Source: Hyphomicrobiales bacterium
GTDB lineage: Bacteria; Pseudomonadota; Alphaproteobacteria; Rhizobiales; Xanthobacteraceae
Direction of reading: 5' to 3'
NCBI GenBank assembly: GCA_017305555.1
Contig: JAFKKM010000022.1
Location: 21,788 to 85,787, forward strand
DNA: 64,000 nucleotides
The notes under the pieces were generated by a model. It was not told where the DNA came from and searched no databases. It saw nothing but the letters and a program-made list of their open reading frames with translations. Each line of letters opens with the position of its first letter. The stretch's first letter is position 1. A program made the position numbers and the translations under genes. Positions 52,727 through 61,969 of the stretch are shown one piece after another.

Positions 52727-54289
52727 ATGACCACCGAGATCACGCTGGACGCCGCAATGCAGGAACAGGTCTTCGCCTTCATGGCCGATCCAGCAACGCA
52801 TGGCGGCATGAGTATACGCCGCATCGACACCCATGCCGCCGTGGTGTTCCTCGCGGGCGACAGGGCGCTTAAGGTGAAGCGCGCCGTTCGGTTTCCATTC
52901 CTTGACTATTCGACATTGGCCAAACGGAAGGCGGCCTGCGACGAGGAAATCAGGATCAATCGCCCGGGCGCGCCACAAATCTACCGCCGCGTGGTAGCCA
53001 TCACGCAAGGCCACAATGGCGCGCTCCGCATCGATGGAGACGGGGCAATCGTGGAATACGCCGTCGAGATGGCCCGCTTCGATGAAAACGCGACGCTGGA
53101 TCACCTCGCCCAGGCCGGTGCACTAGAGTCCTCTCTGATCATGGATCTTGCCGATGCTATCGCAACATCGCACCAAGCAGCTCCCATCGTTGCGGCCGAC
53201 GGTTGGATTCGTTCCATTCCATCCATCATTTCCGCCAACACAATCGCATTCCGGGCGTCACGCCGCTTTCCCGATCGCGATATCGATGCACTCGACACCG
53301 CGAGCCAGCTTGCATTTACGAGAATTCGGCCACGTCTTCAGGAGCGCGGCCATCGCGGACTGGTGCGGCGCTGTCATGGCGACCTGCATCTCGCCAATAT
53401 CGTGCAGATCGGGCGCAAGCCGGTTCTATTCGACGCGATCGAGTTCGATCCGGCAATCGCGTCAATCGATATCCTCTACGATCTATCATTTACGGTCATG
53501 GATCTTCTTCGCTTTAGACGCCGCACCGAGGCCAGTATCCTTCTCAACCGATACTTGACGGCAACCTTCAAGGAAAATCTTGGCGGACTCGCAACATTGC
53601 CGCTGTTTATGTCGATGCGCGCCGCGATCCGAACCAATGTTCTCCTGGCGCGTCTTGGCGGAGCGCACAAAAATGAAGCCTCCACCCTACTCGCGGCGCG
53701 GGACTACTTCTCACTGGCGCGACGACTGATCAACCCTGCCAAGCCAATGCTGATCGCCGTTGGCGGCCTCTCCGGCACAGGAAAATCAGTTCTGGCTCGC
53801 GCGCTTGCCGAAGCTCTTGAACCTCCGCCCGGGGCTGTGATCTTGCGCTCGGATGTCGCGCGCAAGCAGCATTTTCAAGTCCATGAGACGCAGAAATTGC
53901 CTGCAAGCGCTTACCAGCCGCACATTGGAGCGATCGTCTATCAAACCCTGGCCGAATGCGCCGAACAAATCCTGTCGCAGGGACATTCAATCATTCTCGA
54001 CGCCGTCTTTGCCAAGCCTTCCGAGCGGCTTGCAGTTGCCGATATCGCCCGAAAGCTCAACCTGCCGTTCGTCGGCCTCTTTCTCGTCAGCGATCTGGCA
54101 ACGCGGATGAGCCGCGTCGGCCACCGCACCGGTGATGCATCCGATGCCACGGTCGATCTTGTCAAGACTCAGGAAACCTACGATGTCGGTCTGCTCGACT
54201 GGCAGGTGATCGATGCTTCCGGGACGCCGGAGCAGACCTTGCAGTGTAGCAAGATAGTTCTCGGCATGCCCGAAATCCGCATGCGCTGA
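52727..54289 (+). CDS. APH-like kinase fused to AAA/P-loop ATP-binding domain
   Basis: 520 residues from ATG 52727. The N-terminal phosphotransferase-like half contains the catalytic loop HGDLHLANIV and VLFDAIEFDPAIASIDILYD. The C-terminal half is a P-loop kinase with GGLSGTGKSVLARALAEAL and SIILDAVFAKPSERLAVADI. Members are annotated as bifunctional aminoglycoside phosphotransferase/ATP-binding protein, but the substrate is unknown. The same architecture occurs in Rv2004c of the mycobacterial DosR regulon. It follows the ADH gene by 25 bases. Confidence 0.9.
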   Translation: MTTEITLDAAMQEQVFAFMADPATHGGMSIRRIDTHAAVVFLAGDRALKVKRAVRFPFLDYSTLAKRKAACDEEIRINRPGAPQIYRRVVAITQGHNGALRIDGDGAIVEYAVEMARFDENATLDHLAQAGALESSLIMDLADAIATSHQAAPIVAADGWIRSIPSIISANTIAFRASRRFPDRDIDALDTASQLAFTRIRPRLQERGHRGLVRRCHGDLHLANIVQIGRKPVLFDAIEFDPAIASIDILYDLSFTVMDLLRFRRRTEASILLNRYLTATFKENLGGLATLPLFMSMRAAIRTNVLLARLGGAHKNEASTLLAARDYFSLARRLINPAKPMLIAVGGLSGTGKSVLARALAEALEPPPGAVILRSDVARKQHFQVHETQKLPASAYQPHIGAIVYQTLAECAEQILSQGHSIILDAVFAKPSERLAVADIARKLNLPFVGLFLVSDLATRMSRVGHRTGDASDATVDLVKTQETYDVGLLDWQVIDASGTPEQTLQCSKIVLGMPEIRMR

Positions 54290-54313
54290 AAGCGATCAAT
54301 CCTGGTCTCTTCC

Positions 54314-54327
54314 TTGATATTCATCAA
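54314..54327. promoter_or_regulatory. FixK/FNR box upstream of NRAMP-related transporter
   Basis: TTGATATTCATCAA. It predicts a start near 54362, so the upstream start codon at 54352 is unlikely and the ATG at 54385 is preferred. Confidence 0.78.
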
Positions 54328-54384
54328 TGCGGGTCAACAAATCGGCGAGGCATGATTTGGCTTCGGCTCCTCGTGGTGCACTTC

Positions 54385-55698
54385 ATGCAGCTTCCTTCGG
54401 ATATTGCAAAGAACTCGCCGGGCGCGAAGCCCTTTCGCATCTTCTGGGATCGCCTGAAGGAGCACCCGCTTTCGCGGGTTGGGCCGGGCCTCATTACCGG
54501 GGTAGCCGATGACGATCCGAGCGGAATTGCAACATATTCCCAGGCCGGCGCCCAGTTCGGGCTGAACATGCTTTGGACGATGCCGCTGGCATTTCCGCTG
54601 ATGTCAGCCATGCAATCGATGTGCGCCCGCATCGGCAGGGTGACCGGCAAGGGACTTGCCGCGAACATCAAGACTGCCTTCTCACCGATCGTGCTACTCG
54701 GCGTCGTAACGCTGCTGCTGATTGCGAATATCCTCAACATTGCCGCCGATGTGGCCGCCATGGGCGAAGTCGCAGAGCTCATTACCGGATTCGACCGCCA
54801 CATCATGACGGCGTTTCTTGTTGTTGCAACTCTGCTTCTACAGGTACTGATCCCTTACCATCGGTACGTCTCTTTCTTAAAATGGCTGACGCTGTCCTTG
54901 CTCGCTTATGCTGCGGTTTTGTTCACGGTCCATGTTCCATGGAGCGAGGTCGCATTCAGGACAGTCTGGCCCCATCTCTCGTTGAATGCCGAGGCCGCCG
55001 CTGTTGTCGTCGGCGTTTTTGGGACGACCATCAGCCCGTACCTTTTCTTCTGGCAAGCATCGGAAGAAATCGAGGATATGCAAGCGAGCGGGGCTACCTC
55101 CCTCGTGAACGACGCACACCAAGCAGACGTCGAGCTTCGCCGAATCCGTTGGGATACGTGGAGTGGTATGCTCTATTCCGACATCACGGCCTATTTCATA
55201 ATTCTGGCGACCGCGGTCACGCTCAATGTTGCCGGCATCACCAACATCGAAACGGCGGCTCAAGCGGCAAGCGCACTCCGGCCACTTGCGGGAGACTATG
55301 CATTCGTCCTCTTCGCTCTCGGCATCCTTGGCGTCGGGCTGATCGGCGTACCTGTTCTCGCGGGTTCTGCAGCTTACGCATTGTCCGAAGCGATGGGCTG
55401 GAAGTGGGGACTTGAAAGAAAAGCGACCGATGCACGCGGCTTTTACAGCGTCATCGCGGTCAGCGTTCTTGCAGGACTGTTAATCCAGTACTCGCCGATC
55501 AGCCCTATGAAGGCGCTGTTCTGGAGCGCGGTGATCAACGGAATCGTCGCGGTTCCGCTCATGATCGTGATTATCGTCCTCGTATCCAGAGTAGCCGTGA
55601 TGGGCCGCTTTGCTGCCAAACGCTCTGTTATCGTGTTGGGCTGGATCGCGACCGCGATCATGGGCGCGGCCGCCGTGCGAATGTTCATTCCGGACTGA
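54385..55698 (+). CDS. NRAMP-related divalent metal transporter
   Basis: 437 residues from ATG 54385, about eleven membrane segments. Helix 1 carries DDDPSGIATYSQAGAQFG in place of the canonical DPGN, and helix 6 has GVFGTTISPYLFFWQ in place of the MPH motif, so the metal-binding methionine is missing. NRAMP-related magnesium transporters show comparable loss of the methionine, so Mg2+ or another hard cation may be carried rather than Mn2+/Fe2+. A FixK box sits upstream. Confidence 0.85.
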   Translation: MQLPSDIAKNSPGAKPFRIFWDRLKEHPLSRVGPGLITGVADDDPSGIATYSQAGAQFGLNMLWTMPLAFPLMSAMQSMCARIGRVTGKGLAANIKTAFSPIVLLGVVTLLLIANILNIAADVAAMGEVAELITGFDRHIMTAFLVVATLLLQVLIPYHRYVSFLKWLTLSLLAYAAVLFTVHVPWSEVAFRTVWPHLSLNAEAAAVVVGVFGTTISPYLFFWQASEEIEDMQASGATSLVNDAHQADVELRRIRWDTWSGMLYSDITAYFIILATAVTLNVAGITNIETAAQAASALRPLAGDYAFVLFALGILGVGLIGVPVLAGSAAYALSEAMGWKWGLERKATDARGFYSVIAVSVLAGLLIQYSPISPMKALFWSAVINGIVAVPLMIVIIVLVSRVAVMGRFAAKRSVIVLGWIATAIMGAAAVRMFIPD

Positions 55699-55761
55699 CC
55701 TCGTCCCTCGTCGAAAGACACGACAAGGTACGTCCGCCGACATCGGCCTCTCGTTCATGGA

Positions 55762-56592
55762 TCAGCGTGACAGGAGGACGCACCGGCTCGATTCGGTCGC
55801 GAGATGTTGCGTCACCCCACCCAGAACCCACTCACGTAGCCGGGAGTGGCCATAAGCCCCGGCGACAACCATGCCTGCTCCGATGTTGGACGCAACTGTA
55901 TCCAGCGCGGCAGCGGCATCCCCTTCGTGCTCCGGAACGAGAGCGCTCGCCATGATTCCATGGTGCGAGAGCCAGGTAACGACATCGCCAACACGCTTCA
56001 CTGCCTCGTCGTTTGTGCCGCGATTTTCGATGATTTCAACGACCGTGACGTCCTTTGCCTTGCGAAGCAACGGAAGCGAATCGACGATCGCCCGCCGTGC
56101 CTCGGGAGCATCTTTCCAAGCGACCAGGACGCTTCGCAGATCGAGCCAGTCGGCCGTTTCCGGAACAACAAGTAAGGGCCGGCCCGCCTGCATAACCAGA
56201 TCGCTGGAACTGACTCTGGCAAATGGGTCGGTGAATGCGCTGCTTCGACTTTGCCCGATCACGATGATGTCGGCCGCCCGTGCTTCACGCGCAGTGAACC
56301 GAAGAGGCGGCTCCATGCTGGTGCGCCATTCGACCTGAGCCGAACCTCGCCCCATCGCCTTTCGAAACTCGACTTCCAGCTCCGACAGTCGCTCTTTAAT
56401 GCTGCTCCGACCTTGCTCAATCAGCCTGTCGGCTTCATCGCCCGACGTGAAATAGAGTGGTGGGCTGAATTCAGCAGCAGCGATTCCGATAGCCCGCGCC
56501 TCAAATCGGTCGACCATTTCGCGGGCAGCAGCGAGACAATGCTCGTTTGACTGGTCTGACGCGAGGCTCACCATGATCGTCGCGTAGGTCAT
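55762..56592 (-). CDS. Universal stress protein, tandem UspA domains
   Basis: 276 residues from ATG 56592 (GGGAG upstream); the frame extends further but without a signal for initiation. N-terminal TYATIMVSLASDQSNEHCLA; C-terminal ATP motif AGAYGHSRLREWVLGGVTQ. Divergent from the Usp gene at 56756, with a FixK-like box between them. Confidence 0.91.
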   Translation of the reverse strand: MTYATIMVSLASDQSNEHCLAAAREMVDRFEARAIGIAAAEFSPPLYFTSGDEADRLIEQGRSSIKERLSELEVEFRKAMGRGSAQVEWRTSMEPPLRFTAREARAADIIVIGQSRSSAFTDPFARVSSSDLVMQAGRPLLVVPETADWLDLRSVLVAWKDAPEARRAIVDSLPLLRKAKDVTVVEIIENRGTNDEAVKRVGDVVTWLSHHGIMASALVPEHEGDAAAALDTVASNIGAGMVVAGAYGHSRLREWVLGGVTQHLATESSRCVLLSR

Positions 56593-56684
56593 TCTTGTCT
56601 CCCGGTGTGCGGCGATGCCGGCCATCACAGCGCCATGAGTGCCGCGTTTCTCGTCCAACATTGGCGGCGAGAACAGACGGAAGG

Positions 56685-56698
56685 ATGATTCAGATCAA
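56685..56698. promoter_or_regulatory. FixK/FNR-like box between divergent Usp genes, one mismatch
   Basis: ATGATTCAGATCAA departs from consensus only in the first base. Rightward start near 56734, 22 bases before the Usp gene at 56756; leftward near 56650 for the gene at 56592. Confidence 0.65.
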
Positions 56699-56755
56699 AG
56701 TTTTCAAAACTAACGCAGCTATCAGTTAAGTTCATCGTCTTCTGAGGATAGCGAT

Positions 56756-57586
56756 ATGCTGAAAGATATCCTTGTTCATATTCCTTCCGATGATCGAACC
56801 AAGTCGGTCACTAACTACGCGGTCTCCCTGGCCCGGAGTTTTGGCGCAAATCTTGATGGTCTTGTCCGAATCCATCAGTCGTTCAATCCGGCGGGCGGGA
56901 TCGCCATCTCGGGGATTGCGACTGCAATAATAACGCGGTTTGATCCCGACCCTTCGATGGCTGACGCCATACAAGAGCAATTTGAGGACACGGCGAAGGC
57001 GGCCGGAGTATCATATGGCTGCAAAATGATCTGCCGCGAAACTTCATTGCTCCTTCGAAGCGCGACTGAACTATCCCAGCTTTATGGCCTGATCCTCGTT
57101 GCTCAGCCCGATCGCTCGCAGCCATCCAATGACGACCCGCTGGCTGAAAGCCTCTTGCTGGGTAGCGGACGCCCACTGCTTGTGATCCCCTATATTGATC
57201 GCGGGGCGTTTGCAGCGCGCCATATCGTCATTTGTTGGGACGGCGGACCGGCCGCGGCGAGAGCCGTTCATGACGCCATGCCGTTTCTGTGTAAGGCAGC
57301 CGCCATCCACATCCTTGTCGTTGACCGCGATAAGACAACCGCCATGAACACGCCGGAAGCGCTGAAGGATCACCTCGCGCGGCGCGGATTGAGCGCAGAC
57401 GTCCATCACCTATTCTCACACACGAGCGACATTCACGACGTGATCCTTTCTTTCGCGTCGGATGTCGACGCCGACATGCTGGTGATGGGCGGTTATGGCC
57501 ACTCAAGACTCCGCGAGCAGATTCTGGGCGGCGTGACGCGGGGCGTTTTGGAAACAATGACCGTGCCGGTACTGTTTTCGCACTGA
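56756..57586 (+). CDS. Universal stress protein, tandem UspA domains
   Basis: 276 residues, N-terminus LKDILVHIPSDDRTKSV, closely resembling the protein at 41077. The C-terminal MGGYGHSRLREQILGGVTRG is the ATP-binding loop. It is followed closely by a FixK box and the CBS/BON gene. Confidence 0.93.
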   Translation: MLKDILVHIPSDDRTKSVTNYAVSLARSFGANLDGLVRIHQSFNPAGGIAISGIATAIITRFDPDPSMADAIQEQFEDTAKAAGVSYGCKMICRETSLLLRSATELSQLYGLILVAQPDRSQPSNDDPLAESLLLGSGRPLLVIPYIDRGAFAARHIVICWDGGPAAARAVHDAMPFLCKAAAIHILVVDRDKTTAMNTPEALKDHLARRGLSADVHHLFSHTSDIHDVILSFASDVDADMLVMGGYGHSRLREQILGGVTRGVLETMTVPVLFSH

Positions 57587-57592
57587 TAGCGC

Positions 57593-57606
57593 TTGATTCA
57601 AGTCAA
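57593..57606. promoter_or_regulatory. FixK/FNR box upstream of CBS-BON protein
   Basis: TTGATTCAAGTCAA. Predicted start near 57642, 27 bases before the ATG at 57669; this rules out the earlier in-frame ATG at 57615. Confidence 0.83.
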
Positions 57607-57668
57607 GGCCCCTAATGGCGTCAGCAGTAACGTCCAAACACGTTCGATCCATAGTTCCGGAGCATCTC

Positions 57669-58397
57669 ATGCGCGCACATCAGATTATGACCAGGAAGAT
57701 CATCACAGTCAGCCCCAATACCCCAGTGGTCGACGCGGCCAACACGATGCTCAGGGAGCACATCAGCGGACTTCCGGTGACTGATGCCGACGGGAAGCTG
57801 GTCGGAATCATTTCGGAAGGCGATTTCATTCGTCGCGCCGAAATCGGGACGCAACGCAGGCGGGCTCGATGGTTGAAATTTCTGCTCGGCGTCGGCAAAG
57901 AAGCCTCGGAGTTTATCCACGCACAGGGTCGAAAGGTCGGCGAAATCATGACGCCGGCACCGCTCACCGTTTCAGAGGACACACCGCTTGAAGAAATCGT
58001 GGCAGTCATGGAAAAAAACAGTATTAAGCGGCTGCCCGTGATCCGTGACGGCAAGATCGTCGGCATCGTGACCCGCACCAACCTACTTCAGGCGGTTGCG
58101 GATCTGGCGCGCGAAATACCCGATCCGACAGCGGATGACGACCATATTCGCAATCGTATTGTCGCTGCGCTGGAAAAAAATGATTGGTGTCCGTTCGGGC
58201 TGAACGTCATCGTGCGCGACGGGATCGTCCATCTGAGTGGCGTGGTAACCGATGATCGTGTACGCCAGGCCGCCGTTATCGCTGCGGAGAACGTCACCGG
58301 CGTGAAGACGGTTCACGATCATCTTTGCTGGGTGGATCCCATGTCCGGAATGTACCTCAACTCCCCAGAAGACGACAGGCTGGCAAGAGCAGGCTGA
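57669..58397 (+). CDS. CBS-pair and BON domain protein
   Basis: 242 residues. CBS motif 1 is at about residues 4-58 (QIMTRKIITVSPNTPVVDAA), motif 2 at about 90-147 (VGEIMTPAPLTVSEDTPLEE, KRLPVIRDGKIVGIVT), joined by a basic linker with RRARW. A C-terminal BON domain covers about 158-222 (VIVRDGIVHLSGVVTDDRVR). It likely senses adenosine nucleotides and binds membrane or a partner through BON. CGGAG precedes ATG 57669. Confidence 0.92.
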   Translation: MRAHQIMTRKIITVSPNTPVVDAANTMLREHISGLPVTDADGKLVGIISEGDFIRRAEIGTQRRRARWLKFLLGVGKEASEFIHAQGRKVGEIMTPAPLTVSEDTPLEEIVAVMEKNSIKRLPVIRDGKIVGIVTRTNLLQAVADLAREIPDPTADDDHIRNRIVAALEKNDWCPFGLNVIVRDGIVHLSGVVTDDRVRQAAVIAAENVTGVKTVHDHLCWVDPMSGMYLNSPEDDRLARAG

Positions 58398-58520
58398 TAT
58401 CTCTTGAAGGACGAGACAGTTGCCTTTGATAATGATTCGGTGCTCACCCATCATGACTTCCGAGGCCGAGACGACCTCCTGAAGCCTTCAAGGCGTTAGA
58501 CTGGCGGATCCGAGGCGGCC

Positions 58521-59084
58521 TTACCCTTGCGCCAATCTCGACGAGTATGGTCGCAATTCGACCGGTGCCTCCGCCAATCTACGATACAGGCGCTGTCGCT
58601 GCGCAACCGGCCACCAGTCATAAAGGAAAATTTCCAACGGGCGCCAATTTGCGACCCATCCCAGAATAAGTGAGCTCTCCCCAACAATGTTCTTGAGGGA
58701 TGCATCAGATAAATATCCAGCAACCAGATGGGCGGATGCAAAGCAACCGACGAGAATCGCAATCCCGATTGCAAGCGATTTACGTCCGATGCGGAAGAGT
58801 TCATTCAAGTCATGCTGAATGGCGACTGAACGACTGGCAAAATATCTACGGAATGCTTCTCCGACATCTTGAACCCCTCCAACTTGAAGCTCGATCTCCG
58901 GGAGATAAACGATAATGCTGATCGCATCGCTGCGAGGCAGCTCTCGAGCCCAACCCACGATATAGTCCTCGACATCCTGATCCAGATCCCGTTCTCGAAA
59001 GGGAAATGGATCCAGCGTGTGAAAGAGCTGTGCGACTTTGTCGACACGTACTTCGATCAGATCTCTTTGATCGGCCGACGTCAT
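58521..59084 (-). CDS. Conserved membrane-associated protein, function unknown
   Basis: 187 residues. The N-terminal half is soluble and acidic (KVAQLFHTLDPFPFRERDLD, DQDVEDYIVGWARELP), resembling a domain found before paired membrane helices in rhizobial proteins. One membrane span, SLAIGIAILVGCFASAHLVA, and a second, IVGESSLILGWVANWRPLEI, follow, then LYDWWPVAQRQRLYRRLA. I cannot name the family. CAGGGGGC precedes the ATG. It is divergent from the BON gene. Confidence 0.8.
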   Translation of the reverse strand: MTSADQRDLIEVRVDKVAQLFHTLDPFPFRERDLDQDVEDYIVGWARELPRSDAISIIVYLPEIELQVGGVQDVGEAFRRYFASRSVAIQHDLNELFRIGRKSLAIGIAILVGCFASAHLVAGYLSDASLKNIVGESSLILGWVANWRPLEIFLYDWWPVAQRQRLYRRLAEAPVELRPYSSRLAQG

Positions 59085-59306
59085 AGCGATGCCCCCTGGT
59101 TACTCTCGGATTCTAATCTCCAGTCCCGGAGCATTAACGGGCAACGCGTACCTCTGCCGATTTCGTCGATGGCTCATATCGCTGTAGAATGCACCTCGGA
59201 GATCTCGCGCGATCATTCCCAACGCAAATCAAGATCGATCGTCGACATCGTCTCGGCGCCCACGTCGCCTCAAGCTTCAAGATATTTGCTGTCGCAACAA
59301 TCGTTC

Positions 59307-59320
59307 TTGATTCTGATCAA
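59307..59320. promoter_or_regulatory. FixK/FNR box upstream of BON protein
   Basis: TTGATTCTGATCAA. Predicted start near 59355, about 24 bases before the ATG at 59380. Confidence 0.84.
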
Positions 59321-59379
59321 AGTCATGCATTCCGAATAGGAGAAGCTGCCAATCGTGGATCATTTTCCGGAGAACGATC

Positions 59380-60027
59380 ATGACCGATTCCCAACTTCGA
59401 CAAGATATCATCGACGAGTTCGAATTCGATCCGACATTCGATGGCGAGCATATCGGCGTCGCCGTTGACAAGAACGTGGTTAGCTTAACCGGCCACGCGA
59501 CCAGCTATGCCCAAAAGGTGGCGGCTATCGCCGCCGCGCGTCGTGTGAAGGGCGTTCACGCCATCGCGGAGAACATCGAGGTACGATATCCATTCCAGGC
59601 TAAGATCGCGGACGACCAGATCGCCAAACGGGCAATGGACATTCTCAAGTGGGATGTTCTCGTCCCCGAAACCATCGACGTGCTTGTTCAGGATGGCTGG
59701 ATCACGCTGAGTGGCGTCGTCAATTGGTTCTACGAGAAGACCGCGGCAGAGGACGACGTTCGTAAGCTATCCGGGGTGAATGGCGTGACGAACAGCATCA
59801 CGATCAAGCCGCACTTAGAGGCATCAAATATCAAGACAAAGATCGAACTTGCACTCAAGCGCCATGCGGAAGTGGAAGCCAACGCGATCCGCGTCTCAGT
59901 GCAGAACGGCAACAAAGTCATCCTGGATGGCAAAGTTGACAACTGGGATGAGCGGCGCGCTGTCGAGAACGCCGCTTGGTCCGCACCCGGCGTTGCCTTT
60001 GTTGAAGATCATCTGACGATTCGCTGA
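59380..60027 (+). CDS. Triple BON-domain protein (OsmY-like)
   Basis: 215 residues with three consecutive BON repeats, each carrying the VxLxGxV-type core: KNVVSLTGHATSYAQK, DGWITLSGVVNWFYEK and GNKVILDGKVDNWDER. There is no signal peptide, so unlike OsmY it should be cytoplasmic. BON domains bind phospholipid surfaces. FixK box upstream. Confidence 0.91.
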   Translation: MTDSQLRQDIIDEFEFDPTFDGEHIGVAVDKNVVSLTGHATSYAQKVAAIAAARRVKGVHAIAENIEVRYPFQAKIADDQIAKRAMDILKWDVLVPETIDVLVQDGWITLSGVVNWFYEKTAAEDDVRKLSGVNGVTNSITIKPHLEASNIKTKIELALKRHAEVEANAIRVSVQNGNKVILDGKVDNWDERRAVENAAWSAPGVAFVEDHLTIR

Positions 60028-60078
60028 TCGACCGGCCGCTATCTCCGTCCAGCGGCTCGGCCGAAATAATCATCAAGC

Positions 60079-60228
60079 TCATTTCTTTTCCGGCGAGGAG
60101 GCTGGCAATTCTTTTACCTCCTCCTCTGCCAGAAGTTTCAAGATGATCTTTCGCTTTTCCTCATCGGTCGTCTCCGCGAGCAGCTTGCGGTATAAGAGAA
60201 TATTTTCCTCGTGAACATACCGATGCAT
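60079..60228 (-). CDS. Short 49-residue helical protein
   Basis: A minus-strand ORF beginning ATG at 60228: MHRYVHEENILLYRKLLAET, continuing TDEEKRKIILKLLAEEEVKE and ending SPEKK. Composition is strongly helical and charged, with no stop, and the frame fits coding bias. I recall similar approximately 50-residue proteins being common in Bradyrhizobium relatives, with unknown role. It lies between the BON gene and fixL, on the opposite strand to both. Confidence 0.68.
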   Translation of the reverse strand: MHRYVHEENILLYRKLLAETTDEEKRKIILKLLAEEEVKELPASSPEKK

Positions 60229-60433
60229 GAGCAATTCCCGCCCTCAGGATGGGGAAGGCAACTCCCTTTCGGACCCCGGTTGGCCGATAAGACCATGGAG
60301 GTATATAATATTTATGGAGTTTTTCTAGCCAGGCAAAGCCCCTATCTTTTGTGGCAGGCTTGCCTGTTTCCTACGAATAGCGGCTCCCGGAATTGCTCCG
60401 GAATTGCCGGATAATCGCGCCAGGACATGAAGC

Positions 60434-61969
60434 GTGTTGAGTGACGAGCCGCCATCTTTCCGAATTCTACTCCGTGACGAGCACTTGCAGCGCGGAATCG
60501 ACGAGTCCGGTATCGGCATGTGGGATCTCGATCTCGATACGCGCGCGTTGTTTTGGTCCAGCGCAACGCGCCGACTCTTTCGCGTATCCCAAACCGATCC
60601 GGTCAGCTATGAGCTCTTTCTTTCCCTGCTTCAGCCCGAGGACCGAATCCGGGCAGACCAAGCCATTCAGCGCTCAATCACAACCGGGTGTAAGCTGGAC
60701 ATCCAGTACCGGATTCAAGAAACGCCGGAACGGAGTCATTGGGTTCGGGCTCGGGGCGGTATCGTTACCGACAGGAACGGCGCGCCCCGCCGCCTGAGCG
60801 GCGTCGTATTGGATATCGATGACCAGAAGCGCCTCGAAGTGGCTTTGCGCGCGCGTGAGGAACACCTCCGCTTGATCCTGGAGACGATTCCGGACGCCAT
60901 GATCGTCATCGACGACCATGGGATCATGCAACATTTCAGCCTGGCTGCGAGCCGCCTATTTGGCTACTCTGAATCCGAAGCGATTGGTCAGAATGTCAGC
61001 ATTTTGATGCCTGAACCGGACAGTAGTCGGCATGATGGCTATCTGACGCGCTACCAATCCACTGGCGAACGCCACATTATCGGCATCGGGCGGATCGTGA
61101 CCGGGAAACGTCGGAATGGAGCCACTTTTCCGATGCACCTATCCGTCGGTGAGATGTTGTCCGGTGGCAAACTGCATTTCACGGGATTTGTTCGCGACCT
61201 CACCGAGCATCAGCAAACCCAGGCAAAACTTCAAGAGTTACAATCCGAGTTAATCCACATGTCGCGTTTGAGCGCGATGGGCGAAATGGCATCAGCTCTT
61301 GCACATGAGTTGAACCAACCCCTTGCTGCGATCAGCAATTATATGAAAGGATCGCGTCGCCTTTTGGCAGCGAACGCTGACCTGAACATCGCGAAGATCG
61401 AAACAGCGCTGGACCGCGCCGCTGATCAAGCTATCCGTGCCGGTCAGATCATTCGGCGGCTACGCGAATTCGTCTCCCGGCGGGAATCCGAGAAGCGTGT
61501 CGAAAGCTTAGCGAAGCTGATTGAAGAAGCTGGCGCTCTTGGTCTCACTGGTGCCCGCGAGCAGAATGTCCTCCTGAAACTCGAGCTGGATTCGGAATGC
61601 GACCGCGTTCTCGTCGATCGCGTACAGATTCAACAGGTTCTGGTCAATCTCTTTCGAAATGCATTGGAGGCGATGGCTGAGTCGCCAAAACGGGAGTTAA
61701 CCGCTACAAGCACAAAAACATCGGACGATATGGTCGAGTTGTCGATCTCGGATACTGGCCACGGGTTCAGCGAGACCGCTCTCGCAAGTCTGTTTTCGAC
61801 GTTCTTCACTACAAAGGAGAACGGCATGGGAGTGGGGCTTTCGATTAGCCGATCGATCGTGGAAGCTCACGGCGGACGCATGTGGGCCGAAACGAACGAT
61901 TCCGGCGGCGCCACTTTCCGACTGACCTTGCCGATCGCGCCGACCGAGGACTTATCAGATGTCGCCTAA
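60434..61969 (+). CDS. fixL: Oxygen sensor histidine kinase FixL
   Basis: 511 residues from GTG 60434. An N-terminal PAS (about 20-130) precedes the heme PAS (about 140-255), where H200 in SRHDGYL is the proximal heme ligand and R206, H214 and R220 occupy the same numbers as in Bradyrhizobium FixL. The kinase has phospho-accepting H290 (ALAHELNQPLAAISNYMKGS) and the ATP-binding SDTGHGFSE and GMGVGLSISRSIVEAHGG. No membrane segment, so it is a soluble sensor like the Bradyrhizobium one. It overlaps fixJ by 11 bases. Confidence 0.97.
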   Translation: MLSDEPPSFRILLRDEHLQRGIDESGIGMWDLDLDTRALFWSSATRRLFRVSQTDPVSYELFLSLLQPEDRIRADQAIQRSITTGCKLDIQYRIQETPERSHWVRARGGIVTDRNGAPRRLSGVVLDIDDQKRLEVALRAREEHLRLILETIPDAMIVIDDHGIMQHFSLAASRLFGYSESEAIGQNVSILMPEPDSSRHDGYLTRYQSTGERHIIGIGRIVTGKRRNGATFPMHLSVGEMLSGGKLHFTGFVRDLTEHQQTQAKLQELQSELIHMSRLSAMGEMASALAHELNQPLAAISNYMKGSRRLLAANADLNIAKIETALDRAADQAIRAGQIIRRLREFVSRRESEKRVESLAKLIEEAGALGLTGAREQNVLLKLELDSECDRVLVDRVQIQQVLVNLFRNALEAMAESPKRELTATSTKTSDDMVELSISDTGHGFSETALASLFSTFFTTKENGMGVGLSISRSIVEAHGGRMWAETNDSGGATFRLTLPIAPTEDLSDVA

